A stretch of DNA of 64,000 bases from Methylomicrobium sp051061015. GTDB lineage: Bacteria; Pseudomonadota; Gammaproteobacteria; Methylococcales; Methylomonadaceae. This document shows positions 42,487-50,837 of the stretch, one piece after another; position 1 is the stretch's first letter; each line of letters opens with the position of its first letter. The stretch spans positions 62,001 to 126,000 of the forward strand of contig JBPFEG010000060.1 in assembly GCA_051061015.1 (NCBI GenBank). The letters are read 5' to 3'. The notes under the pieces are model-generated. The model had not been told where the DNA came from. It saw only the letters and a list, made by a program, of their open reading frames with translations, and did no database searches. The translations under genes and the position numbers were made by a program.

Positions 42487-43935
42487 TCATTGCTTCGGGA
42501 AGGTGACCGTGAAACAAGTCACTTTGCCCGGTTCGGATTTGACCGTAATGTTTCCGCGTAAAGCCAATGTCGCCATATTATTCACGATGGCGAGACCCAG
42601 ACCGGTGCCGCCGCGTCCCCGGCCGGTTGTAAAAAAGGGATCGAATATTTTCGAGATATGGTCGCTGTCAATACCGAGGCCGAAGTCCCGTACGGCCAGA
42701 ATGAATATCGGGATGCGTTGCTCTTCGTCGAAGCCATCGCTGACGGTAATTTCGACTTTGCCGCCTTGTCCGTCCGGATAAGCGTAACGCTCGATGTTCT
42801 GTAAAAAATTCATCAGGATTTGTCTGAGATAACCCGGATAACCGTGCCACTCCGTCGTTTTCCGAATACCTGAAACATCGAGTGCGATCTCGAGCTTGGC
42901 TTCGCGGGCGCTGAGTTTGAAGAGATCGATTGCGTCTTGCACGGTTTCGGGAAGATTAACCGTGTCATGCTGTTCAAGCATCTGATCGACCGCGATTTTT
43001 TTAAAGTTCTCGATCAGCCGGTGCGTATGGTCAACATGTTTGATCATCAGCGCGGAAGCCTCCTGGATGTCCTGCAACGATTCACTGAATTTTGGATCGG
43101 TTTCGAACAAGGATTCAATTTCCGGCTGCGCCAGACGGTTCTGGATCACGCTGAGGGCGGTTCGCACGATCCCTAAAGGCGTATTGATTTCGTGCGCGAT
43201 ACCCGCCACCGCCTGAGTCAATGCCCGATGGCGATCCAATGCAGCCTCCGCCTGCATCGCTTGACCGATAAGGTGCATCTCTTGATCGCGCAGCCTTTTC
43301 TTTTCGAGACTCGCGCCGATCCGGGCCTTTAATAAGATCGAATTGAACGGTTTGGGCAGATAATCTTCCGCGCCCAGTTCGATACCTTTGATTATCTGGC
43401 TCATTTCCGTGCAGGCTGAAATCAGTATTACAGGGATTTTTCTGAGCGTTTTATCCGCTTTGAGCTTCATCAATACGGTGAGCCCATCCATTTCTGGCAT
43501 GATTACGTCAAGTAGAATCAGGTCGAATGCCTCCTCGGTCAGACGGGCCAATGCATTGATGCCGTTATCGGCGGTTTCGATCCGGTAGCCCTGGGTTTGC
43601 AAGAGCTGTGATAAAAGTACGCGGTTATGTCGATCATCATCAACCACCAGAATCCGTTCGTAACTGGTACTCTGCGCGCAGGCCTTTTCAGGAAGGGAGG
43701 AGGGCGCCGGCGTCATTAAAACGCATTCGTTGCATGAGCCATCGGAATTGGATTGGCCGGAAAAAATTTCTTTCAGGCGTTGAGCCACTCCTTGTGCCGC
43801 GCAGTGTATGATTCCGAGATCGTCGCATTGTTCCTGCCGACCTTCGCTCCCGGCATCTTCGGCCAACATCTCGGCATAACCGATGATCTGGTTCAAGGCA
43901 TTGAGCAACTCATGGCGGAGAGTGGAATCGATCAT
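42487..43935 (-). CDS. REC-containing sensor histidine kinase with an extra N-terminal H-box
   Basis: From ATG 43935 the protein has 482 residues. An N-terminal helix pair with an H-box-like RHELLNALNQIIGYAEML (His8) comes first. It is followed by REC (VVDDD, phospho-Asp143 in LLDVIMPEMDG), a coiled coil, a genuine HisKA (His248 in GIAHEINTPLG) and HATPase (GRGRGGTGLGLAI). No membrane span, so it is a cytosolic input/output integrator. GGGGAGAAG precedes the start. Its gene directly follows the single-domain REC gene. The N-terminal segment resembles the dimerisation helix of the neighbouring MHYT kinase and may be a phosphate-accepting duplicate. Confidence 0.88.
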   Translation of the reverse strand: MIDSTLRHELLNALNQIIGYAEMLAEDAGSEGRQEQCDDLGIIHCAAQGVAQRLKEIFSGQSNSDGSCNECVLMTPAPSSLPEKACAQSTSYERILVVDDDRHNRVLLSQLLQTQGYRIETADNGINALARLTEEAFDLILLDVIMPEMDGLTVLMKLKADKTLRKIPVILISACTEMSQIIKGIELGAEDYLPKPFNSILLKARIGASLEKKRLRDQEMHLIGQAMQAEAALDRHRALTQAVAGIAHEINTPLGIVRTALSVIQNRLAQPEIESLFETDPKFSESLQDIQEASALMIKHVDHTHRLIENFKKIAVDQMLEQHDTVNLPETVQDAIDLFKLSAREAKLEIALDVSGIRKTTEWHGYPGYLRQILMNFLQNIERYAYPDGQGGKVEITVSDGFDEEQRIPIFILAVRDFGLGIDSDHISKIFDPFFTTGRGRGGTGLGLAIVNNMATLALRGNITVKSEPGKVTCFTVTFPKQ

Positions 43936-43948
43936 CATCTTCTCCCCA

Positions 43949-44311
43949 TCAGGTGACAAATAGGCGGATTTTGGCGAGAAGCCGCGCCAGATCGATCGGT
44001 TTGGTATCGTATTCATCGCAGCCGGCCGCCAGCGCCTTCTGCCGGTCATCGTCCATCGCGTGCGCAGTCAGCGCAATGATCGGGATGTGTCGGCTCAGGG
44101 GGTCGGTCTTGATCAGCGAGGTTGCTTTCCACCCGTCCATCACCGGCAGGCTCATGTCCATCAGGATCAGGTCGGGACTTTGGGATTTGGCAGTCGTCAC
44201 GCTGTCCTCTCCATTGACTGCAACCAGGATTTCGAAGCCGTGTTTGAGCAGGCGTCGCGAGAGCATGTCGCGGTTTAACTCATTATCCTCGACGAGCAGG
44301 ATTGTGGGCAT
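43949..44311 (-). CDS. Single-domain response regulator (REC)
   Basis: From ATG 44311, preceded by GGAGGAG, the protein has 120 residues: one CheY-like receiver. VEDNELNRD gives the acidic pocket, Asp52 (MDMSLPVMDG) the phosphorylation site and TAHAMDDDRQKALAAG the switch region; a Lys in YDTKPID completes the active site. No output domain. It overlaps the end of the MHYT kinase by 29 bases and probably carries phosphate from it to the next kinase. Confidence 0.92.
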   Translation of the reverse strand: MPTILLVEDNELNRDMLSRRLLKHGFEILVAVNGEDSVTTAKSQSPDLILMDMSLPVMDGWKATSLIKTDPLSRHIPIIALTAHAMDDDRQKALAAGCDEYDTKPIDLARLLAKIRLFVT

Positions 44312-46262
44312 TTTCTCCTCCACGGCCGAAGGCCATCGGCAGTTTGACGATAAACAGCGAGCCTTCTCCCGGTTCGCTGTCGACAGTAATCATGCCGCCC
44401 ATCATCTCACAAAATTTCTTTGTGATCGTCAGCCCCAGGCCGGTGCCTCCGTATTGCCGGGTGGTCGAATTATCGGCCTGGGTAAAGGCCGCGAAGACTT
44501 TATCGACTTGGTCTCGGCTCATGCCGATGCCGGTATCGCGCACCGCAAAAACGATCCAGTCGTTTTCCGGTTCCGAGTTATCTAAAGATACGCAGAAATC
44601 GATTTTGCCGGCATGAGTGAATTTTCCCGCATTGCTGAGCAGGTTCAGCAGGATTTGCCGCAATTTGATCAAATCGGCCTGCAAGGGCGGGACGATTTCG
44701 GGGGAGTCGATGCAAAGTAGGTTGGTGTTTTTATCGATAATCGGACGCACGGTACTCACGACTTCGTCGATCACCGAGGGCAAATGGATTTCTTCCAGAC
44801 ATAATTCCATCCTGCCGGCCTCGATTTTCGACAGGTCGAGAATTTCGTTGATGATAGCCAGCAAATGAACCGCTGAAGAATGGATTTTCAAAAGGTCGCT
44901 GGCAAATAGATTTTGCCCCGCTTCTTTCGCCTCTTCCAGCAGCATTTCGCTGTAGCCGATGATTGCATTCATCGGCGTACGCAGTTCGTGCGACATATTG
45001 GCCAGAAAGGCGCTTTTGGCGTTATTGGCCTCTTCGGCGACCGCGCGCGCCTTTTGCGCTTCCTCGATCGCTTTGGACAATTCGATCTCGGTCTGCTTCA
45101 GCTCGGTAATATCGGTGCGTATCGCGACCGTTCCGGTATTCCAGACCCGCCGTTCGCTGACCCGCATCCAGCGGTCTCCCCTGAAGTGTTCGACAAAGTT
45201 CTCGCGCGGTGTACGATGGCGCATCATCCGTTCGGCCAGCCACTCTTCTTCGCTGCCTTCGGCGCCGACGATCAATCCGGACTGAATCGCTCCGCGCATG
45301 ATCATTTCGAACGACATGCCCGGGACGATCGGTACGCCGAAGTTTATGATTTCCCGATAGCGCTGGTTGCATTCGACCAGACGGTCCTCCTTGTCGAACA
45401 GGCAAAAACCGTCCGGTATGCTTTCGATCGCTTCGCGCATACGGAAACGGCTGACCGCTTCTTCGAACGTTGCCTGTTGAATCCGGCGGTCGACGATCGT
45501 TATAAAGATCGCCAGCGAAGTGATCAATACCGATGTGAACGAGACCCAGAATACCAGGGCGGATGAATTTAAAACGCTTTGCGTTCCAAGGGGAGCTCCG
45601 TCATCGGCAAAAAAGTAGGTTGCGGCCATACCCGAATAATGCATTCCTGAAACGGCAATGCCCATCACGAGGGAAGCGCCGATTTTGGCCCATAGTGCAT
45701 TGCGGCCTTTTTTATTGTGCTCAAGGATAGAGTCGAGCATTAATGCCACACCCGTCAACACCACTGCCGGCATTACTGAAATCACGACCAGTCTGGGTTC
45801 AAACAACATGACCAAGGGGCGGGGTATTCCCTGCATCGCGGCCATGCCGATATAGTGCATCGCGCCGATGCCCAACCCCATCAATAGGCTGGCCAAAAGG
45901 ATCAATTTGCTGATTTTCGGACGGCTGATAACTTCCAGCATCACATAGCTGGTTAGTATCACTGGCACGGTCGACAGGATCGTGATTTTTATGTCGTAGC
46001 TGATTGCAATCGGCAATTTAAGTGCCAGCATCGCGATGAAATGCATTGCCCAGACGCCGCCGCCCATGGTCAGCGATCCGGCCAGCAGCCAGATGCGGCG
46101 CTTATAGCGGGAGTCGGCGGCGCGGATGCGGCCAGCAACACTGAATGCCGCATAGGAGGCCAGGCTGACGATCGCGATCGACAATACCACCAATCCGGTG
46201 TCGTAACGGGTTTCCAGCGCCTGGCTCAAGTCCCGTCCGTCATAGAAATAATGCGGCATCAC
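44283..46262 (-). CDS. MHYT-domain membrane sensor histidine kinase
   Basis: A 659-residue kinase. The N-terminal membrane domain has about seven helices and three MHYT-type motifs: MHF at 73-75, MHY at 135-137 and MHY at 207-209, each followed by xGM or xAM. These His/Met pairs are thought to bind copper and to sense O2, CO or NO. A PAS domain (about 275-390) follows, then a coiled coil, HisKA (His425 in MSHELRTPMNAIIGYSEML) and HATPase (YGGTGLGLTI). There is no own REC. It lies 18 bases after the DUF3369 gene, in one transcript with hypX upstream and REC proteins downstream. Confidence 0.92.
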   Translation of the reverse strand: MMPHYFYDGRDLSQALETRYDTGLVVLSIAIVSLASYAAFSVAGRIRAADSRYKRRIWLLAGSLTMGGGVWAMHFIAMLALKLPIAISYDIKITILSTVPVILTSYVMLEVISRPKISKLILLASLLMGLGIGAMHYIGMAAMQGIPRPLVMLFEPRLVVISVMPAVVLTGVALMLDSILEHNKKGRNALWAKIGASLVMGIAVSGMHYSGMAATYFFADDGAPLGTQSVLNSSALVFWVSFTSVLITSLAIFITIVDRRIQQATFEEAVSRFRMREAIESIPDGFCLFDKEDRLVECNQRYREIINFGVPIVPGMSFEMIMRGAIQSGLIVGAEGSEEEWLAERMMRHRTPRENFVEHFRGDRWMRVSERRVWNTGTVAIRTDITELKQTEIELSKAIEEAQKARAVAEEANNAKSAFLANMSHELRTPMNAIIGYSEMLLEEAKEAGQNLFASDLLKIHSSAVHLLAIINEILDLSKIEAGRMELCLEEIHLPSVIDEVVSTVRPIIDKNTNLLCIDSPEIVPPLQADLIKLRQILLNLLSNAGKFTHAGKIDFCVSLDNSEPENDWIVFAVRDTGIGMSRDQVDKVFAAFTQADNSTTRQYGGTGLGLTITKKFCEMMGGMITVDSEPGEGSLFIVKLPMAFGRGGENAHNPARRG

Positions 46263-46280
46263 GGCCAGCCTCGCCGCTTA

Positions 46281-47135
46281 TTACACCAGGATATCTGCCC
46301 GGCTTTGACGCCAAAGCACCGCGAGCTGTTTCACGAAGCCGTACATCAAGTGTACGATGAGTTCAGGCGGGGCAAAACGGCTCTTGAATAAGAAGGCCAC
46401 ATTAGCCTGTGAAGAGCTGTCCTGCACCTCGATTAACCAGTAGCCTTGACTATCCCTGACGTAGCGATCGCCTGCCGGATTCAATGGCGTGCCTTCCTGG
46501 CTGCTGAGCCGTTCAAGTAACTCCAGGCCACGATCCGCGTCTATTTCGTCGGCAAATAGGACCTCCCCATCAATGATCAGCCAGCGCGGCGTTTCGGTCT
46601 GTTCAGGGCTCAGACCGCCAATCGGCGATAAGGCATAAAGCAGTTTTCGGCGAGAACCGACTGCTTCGGTCAGCGTGTTCGCGAGTTCGACGGTTGCCAG
46701 CGCCATTCCGTAGGCCAGATATTGGCGAATGCTGCTTTTGACCAGAGAATAGAGCTTGTCCTCGGTTGCTTCGACCTTTGTGAAATAACCGTTGATCTCA
46801 TAACGGTCGATCACTTCGCGTTCCGGTGCGATGCCCGGCTGGCCAGTACGGATATAGATTTGCGTCAACTTGTTGCCGAGGCTGTTACGGATATAGTCGC
46901 ACAGCTCGAGTCCGGCGCGTTCGGTCTCCATCACCACGTCGAGCAAGGCGACCGCCAGCGAACAGCCGACTTCGACATCGTCGTTGATAAGCCAGATCGC
47001 TTCCTGTTTGCTATGGGCAGTGTAAATTTTCAGAGGTAAACCATAAACTTCGAAATTTTTCATCGCGAGGCGTGAAATCGCCAGCACATCGGGCTCGTCG
47101 TCGACTAACAGCACAGGCCAGTGTTTGAAAAACAT
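46281..47135 (-). CDS. DUF3369-type response regulator
   Basis: A 284-residue protein. The N-terminal REC domain is of the DUF3369-associated type: VDDEPDV pocket, phospho-Asp66 in ALLDVVMETERAGLELCDYIR, IYIRTGQPG and APEREVIDRYEINGYFTK. The C-terminal half shows LANTLTEAVGSRRKLLYAL and has no HD-GYP, DNA-binding or enzymatic motif that I recognise; in many bacteria this receiver is linked to an HD-GYP phosphodiesterase. It starts 10 bases after the hypX stop and is followed by the MHYT kinase, its probable partner. Confidence 0.85.
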   Translation of the reverse strand: MFFKHWPVLLVDDEPDVLAISRLAMKNFEVYGLPLKIYTAHSKQEAIWLINDDVEVGCSLAVALLDVVMETERAGLELCDYIRNSLGNKLTQIYIRTGQPGIAPEREVIDRYEINGYFTKVEATEDKLYSLVKSSIRQYLAYGMALATVELANTLTEAVGSRRKLLYALSPIGGLSPEQTETPRWLIIDGEVLFADEIDADRGLELLERLSSQEGTPLNPAGDRYVRDSQGYWLIEVQDSSSQANVAFLFKSRFAPPELIVHLMYGFVKQLAVLWRQSRADILV

Positions 47136-47145
47136 GACGGCCTCC

Positions 47146-48939
47146 TTAATAAGCCAGGGGTTGTCTTAATTCGCTGAGTTTGGCTGCGTCCAGCCGCATG
47201 TGTTTGGCCAGATAGGCGGCGGTTTCCTTCGGTCTGACTTTATGTACGAAGTTGTAACGTGCTTCGTGATAATTGACTTCGCCGCCGTAAAATTTGCCGG
47301 AGAAGTTGATCTTCATTTTTTGCAGTTCGGCGGCGCGATAGGCGGCCAGGGGTTTGACTCGTTCGTCTTTTTGCCGTAGATTGCGTTTTTCTTCGAGCTG
47401 ACGGGAATAATGCGGCTCCGTCGCCAAGGCTTCCGCTTTTTGCCGGATCTGCGCAAGATATTCGTCGTAATGGTCGGATAAAATTTCGTCGATGTAACCG
47501 ATAGCCTTGGCTTTTTTGGTGCCGATCGGCAGCGGCGTTTCAGTCAGTTCCAGGGCCTTGACTGGTCCGACGCGCTTCGGCAGCGAATAGGTCCAGTATT
47601 CGGAGCCGTATAAACCCATCGTTTTATAATGCGGATTGAAAATCACTCCTTCACGCGCCCAGACTTTGTCAGCGGCCAGAATCGCCATCGCGCCGCCGGC
47701 ACCGCAGCCGCCCCAAACGGCGGAAACGGTCAATTTGTTTTCCGTAGTCAACACTTCATAGATAAAATCGTTAATGGCATTGATGTTGCGCCAGGATTCG
47801 TTGGCCGGGTTTTCAGCCGCCTCGATTACATTCAGATGGATGCCGTTTGACCAAAAATCCCTGCCGCCTGCTAAAACCAGGACTTTGGTTGGACGGGCCT
47901 GCGCCAGTCGATAGGATTCGAGTAAACGGCGGCATTGTGAAGTGCTCATCGCGCCGTTATGAAAGTCAAAATGCAGGTACCCGACCTGATTTTTTTCTTC
48001 ATACCAGATTTCCTTGAAAGTCGGTTCCGTTCCGATGAATAACGGGTCAATCGGGGATTCGGGGGTGTCGTGCAGTACGCTGCCTAATACTCTTGCTGAA
48101 GGCAGTTTGAAGTCAAAGTGCTTGTCGTGCGACAAAAAGCGCTTATAAAAGGGAATTTTGACGATGTTCTTGCGTTTTAGGTGAGAAATCCAGACCGCGC
48201 CATCGATCGCGGCTCGGCAAATCGCTCCGTGGCGCTGAGCGATAATTTCGCCTGGCTGCCAGCCCTGCAACAGGCGTTCTTCGTGCGCACCGAACAGATA
48301 ATATTCCTTGCCATCGATCACATCGAGTACACCGGGCGCACTGTCGGCGGAGTTGATTTTTTTGATAATCGTTGCGACATGATCGTGCTCCCAATCGATT
48401 CGGCGCTCATGTTGTTTCATCGGCGGGCGAAGTTCCCCACACACGTCCGGTTTCGAGTAATCGAGCGGTTCGGGGCGATAGCTGCCGGATTCCACGCGCT
48501 TAACGGCGGTAATCATTGCCTTTATTGCAGCTTGAGTGATCTCGCGCCGGTAAATGCCTGCCTTGCTGGCCTGGCGCATGGCGAACGTTTCGGTAGCCCA
48601 GATATCGCCGGCGTCCATTTCCTCGACCGCCTGCAATACGGTGACTCCCCATTCCGGTTCTTCGTTGATGATTGCCCAATCCAGCGACGAAGGACCCCGA
48701 TCGCCCTTGATGCCCGGATGGATAATCAGGCACAAATGTTTGCTCCAGACATCTTCCGGGATTTTTTCTTTCAGAAATGGGCAGATGATCAAATCGGGCT
48801 GGAAAAAAGTTACTCCTTTCCGAATATCGTCGGGACTCAGGGCCAGCGTGATCGAGATATCATGTCCCAGTGCTTCCAATTCAACATGCGCTCGTTGACA
48901 TAAGCCGTTGTAGGACGAAGAAATCAGTAAAATTCGCAT
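47146..48939 (-). CDS. hypX: HypX/HoxX, CO-forming [NiFe]-hydrogenase maturation protein
   Basis: From ATG 48939 the protein has 597 residues. The N-terminal half is a formyltransferase-type domain (LICPFLKEKIPEDVW, HPGIKGDRGPSSLDWAI, VTVLQAVEEMDAGDIWA). It is joined to a C-terminal enoyl-CoA hydratase/crotonase domain (VLVLAGGRDFWSNGIHLNV, AVWGGCGAGGAMAILAADKV). This fusion is HypX, which takes the formyl group of N10-formyl-THF and releases CO to build the Fe(CO)(CN)2 site of hydrogenases made in air. No hydrogenase gene is in the window. It is the first gene of a five-gene minus-strand run with three response regulators and an MHYT kinase. Confidence 0.92.
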   Translation of the reverse strand: MRILLISSSYNGLCQRAHVELEALGHDISITLALSPDDIRKGVTFFQPDLIICPFLKEKIPEDVWSKHLCLIIHPGIKGDRGPSSLDWAIINEEPEWGVTVLQAVEEMDAGDIWATETFAMRQASKAGIYRREITQAAIKAMITAVKRVESGSYRPEPLDYSKPDVCGELRPPMKQHERRIDWEHDHVATIIKKINSADSAPGVLDVIDGKEYYLFGAHEERLLQGWQPGEIIAQRHGAICRAAIDGAVWISHLKRKNIVKIPFYKRFLSHDKHFDFKLPSARVLGSVLHDTPESPIDPLFIGTEPTFKEIWYEEKNQVGYLHFDFHNGAMSTSQCRRLLESYRLAQARPTKVLVLAGGRDFWSNGIHLNVIEAAENPANESWRNINAINDFIYEVLTTENKLTVSAVWGGCGAGGAMAILAADKVWAREGVIFNPHYKTMGLYGSEYWTYSLPKRVGPVKALELTETPLPIGTKKAKAIGYIDEILSDHYDEYLAQIRQKAEALATEPHYSRQLEEKRNLRQKDERVKPLAAYRAAELQKMKINFSGKFYGGEVNYHEARYNFVHKVRPKETAAYLAKHMRLDAAKLSELRQPLAY

Positions 48940-49099
48940 GATGGCTTCTCCTTCTTTATTTTTAGTTAACAGGGAAAAGGAATATGCTGTGCGCACAAAA
49001 GCTAGACGACAAGATCAGTCGATCAATATTGATAAACCTCTGCTTGTACGCTAAATCGTTCCCGAGCTGGATCGGCAAGCGTTGCAGCTTTGCCGGATG

Positions 49100-49330
49100 C
49101 TATCCTAACGGCACACCGGTATGATGCACCTGTCCGTACCAGATTTTCTGGTTATGCAGCGTGCCGATTACATGCATCAGCTCAATGATCTTCCTGTGAT
49201 TGGTGAGCGCTTCCTCGTTTTGCGGCAAGGCTTCGGTATGCGCCAGCAAGGCGATTTGACTGCGCAGGGATTGTTCGATCAAATCCACGTCTTTCAAGGT
49301 GAGTTTGAACATCTGATTGTAGGTTGACAT
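49100..49330 (-). CDS. Small hypothetical protein
   Basis: A 76-residue soluble protein starting MSTYNQMFKLTLKDVDLIEQ, placed at ATG 49330 by AGGAGG upstream. It is mostly helical: two helices around residues 10-35 and 45-66, with His residues at the end (GQVHHTG). The pattern DVDLIEQSLRSQI is familiar from small conserved proteins of methylotrophs, but I cannot name the family. It lies about 160 bases before hypX on the same strand and may be part of the same transcript. Confidence 0.6.
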   Translation of the reverse strand: MSTYNQMFKLTLKDVDLIEQSLRSQIALLAHTEALPQNEEALTNHRKIIELMHVIGTLHNQKIWYGQVHHTGVPLG

Positions 49331-49382
49331 AAGTGCCTCCTGATTCATTATGCGGGGTCGGCTTCGATAGGCTTTGCCCGGT

Positions 49383-50399
49383 TTATTTAAAATTCGCCCG
49401 ATACTCCTGCGGAGAAATATTCAAGAACCGCTGAAATGTGCGGCGCATTTGTTCGGAGTTATTGAAACCGCATTTGCCGGCAATACCTTCCATCGTCAGG
49501 TCGGAGCGCAGCATCAAGTTGCGTGCCGCTTCGAGACGTGTCCTTTCGACAAATTTTGCCGGCGTCATGCCGATTTCCTGACAAAATACCCGGGAGAAAT
49601 TCCGCGGACTCATCGCCATCCGGTCGGCCAGTATTTCGATGTTCAAATCTTCTTCCGGATGACTGATGATCCAGGCCTGCAGTTCGCGAAAATCCTTGCG
49701 GGTTTTTGCTTCATTGAAGACATAGCTGCTGAATTGCGATTGTCCGCCCGGGCGGCGCATGAAAATCAGCATGCCGCGCGCGACACCCGCGGCGACTTCC
49801 CAGCCCCAGTCCTCTTCGACCAGACTCAAGGCTAAATCGATACCGGCGGTGACACCGCCGGAGGTATAAATGCTGCCGTCGCGGACGAAGATTTTGTCGG
49901 GCAGAATCTGCACATTCCGATATTGCTTCGCCATTTGTTCGCAGAACAGCCAATGGGTAGTCGCCTTGCGATTATTCAATAAGCCGCTTTCGGCCAATAA
50001 GAACGCGCCAGTACAGATCGATACCATGCGTCTGACCTTGGGCATCATATCCGGCAGCCATCGGGTCAGTTTTTGATCGACCCAGGCGTCCACCGAAAAA
50101 GGCGCGCCGGTTACCATCAAGGTGTCGATGTCGTTGGGAGCGTCGTCAATAGCGAAGTCGGCGAAGATCCGCATGCCGGACGCGGTTTTGACTGGTCCTG
50201 ACTGTTCCGCGATCAGCGAAAGCGAATAGACCGACGCATTTTCGGCAATCTGACCCGCCAGACGTAAGAAGTAATTCGCGAAACAAAACACATCCATCGG
50301 GCCTGTTACGTCGACGATTTCGCAGTCCGGATACACCACCATCGCGATGTGGCGATGCTGGAAAACGATCGATTGCCTAGCATGAGTCATGAGAGGCAT
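49383..50399 (-). CDS. GlxA-family AraC-type transcriptional regulator
   Basis: A 338-residue regulator with an N-terminal DJ-1/PfpI (class I glutamine amidotransferase-like) domain and a C-terminal AraC DNA-binding domain. The nucleophile-elbow region is VSICTGAFLLAESGLL (Cys near residue 127). The two helix-turn-helix motifs (about residues 230-335) include LADRMAMSPRNFSRVFCQEIGMTPAKFVERTRLEAAR and AGKCGFNNSEQMRRTFQRF. Such proteins control choline, arginine or aldehyde metabolism genes; the target here is unknown. Confidence 0.9.
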   Translation of the reverse strand: MPLMTHARQSIVFQHRHIAMVVYPDCEIVDVTGPMDVFCFANYFLRLAGQIAENASVYSLSLIAEQSGPVKTASGMRIFADFAIDDAPNDIDTLMVTGAPFSVDAWVDQKLTRWLPDMMPKVRRMVSICTGAFLLAESGLLNNRKATTHWLFCEQMAKQYRNVQILPDKIFVRDGSIYTSGGVTAGIDLALSLVEEDWGWEVAAGVARGMLIFMRRPGGQSQFSSYVFNEAKTRKDFRELQAWIISHPEEDLNIEILADRMAMSPRNFSRVFCQEIGMTPAKFVERTRLEAARNLMLRSDLTMEGIAGKCGFNNSEQMRRTFQRFLNISPQEYRANFK

Positions 50400-50562
50400 C
50401 CTCAGTGGCTTTGGGGCTGGTGATTAGAATGCTACTTTTTTTTGCCGGATAAAAGACAAAAATCCCTCAATTTCGGACAATCTAGATGCTGAATTAATTC
50501 TCAATAGCTGAGAATTTTATGCTGAACAGTTCTGAGGATGTGTGGTAGGGAGAATTCTGTGA

Positions 50563-50768
50563 TCAGTTTTGGCTCTTGTGGCTCAAAGTGGGGGCATTTG
50601 TTTCCCAATTTCTGCCATCAAATGGCGTCACACTGTGAGCGAAGCGGGTTTTTCTTGTAAAGACCTGATGTTCACGTCCACCCTGTCGGGATTGGATCGG
50701 GGAATATAGAACGATTTGCAGCCGCAGAACCGGCAAAACGTGTGGTGAGCTGTGCCGCTATTAAACGA
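50563..50768 (-). pseudogene. GFA-family (glutathione-dependent formaldehyde-activating type) pseudogene
   Basis: The minus strand encodes a GFA/CENP-V-type segment: SFNSGTAHHTFCRFCGCKSF, then PRSNPDRVDVNIRSL...SLTV. It stops at a TGA at 50628-50630. The reading continues in another frame as TPFDGRNWETNAP to a stop at 50563, which is the normal family C-terminus. A doubled GT (GTGTG for GTG) explains the frame change. The N-terminal CxC zinc motif is missing; the gene is cut off before edd. The full family binds zinc and was linked to glutathione-formaldehyde adducts or other small aldehydes. It cannot make a working protein. Confidence 0.8.
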
Positions 50769-50837
50769 TGGGCTTCGTCTGTGGCATGGAAAGGGATAGA
50801 TTCTGTCATGCCACAGTTCGATCAAGTGCGGAGTGTG

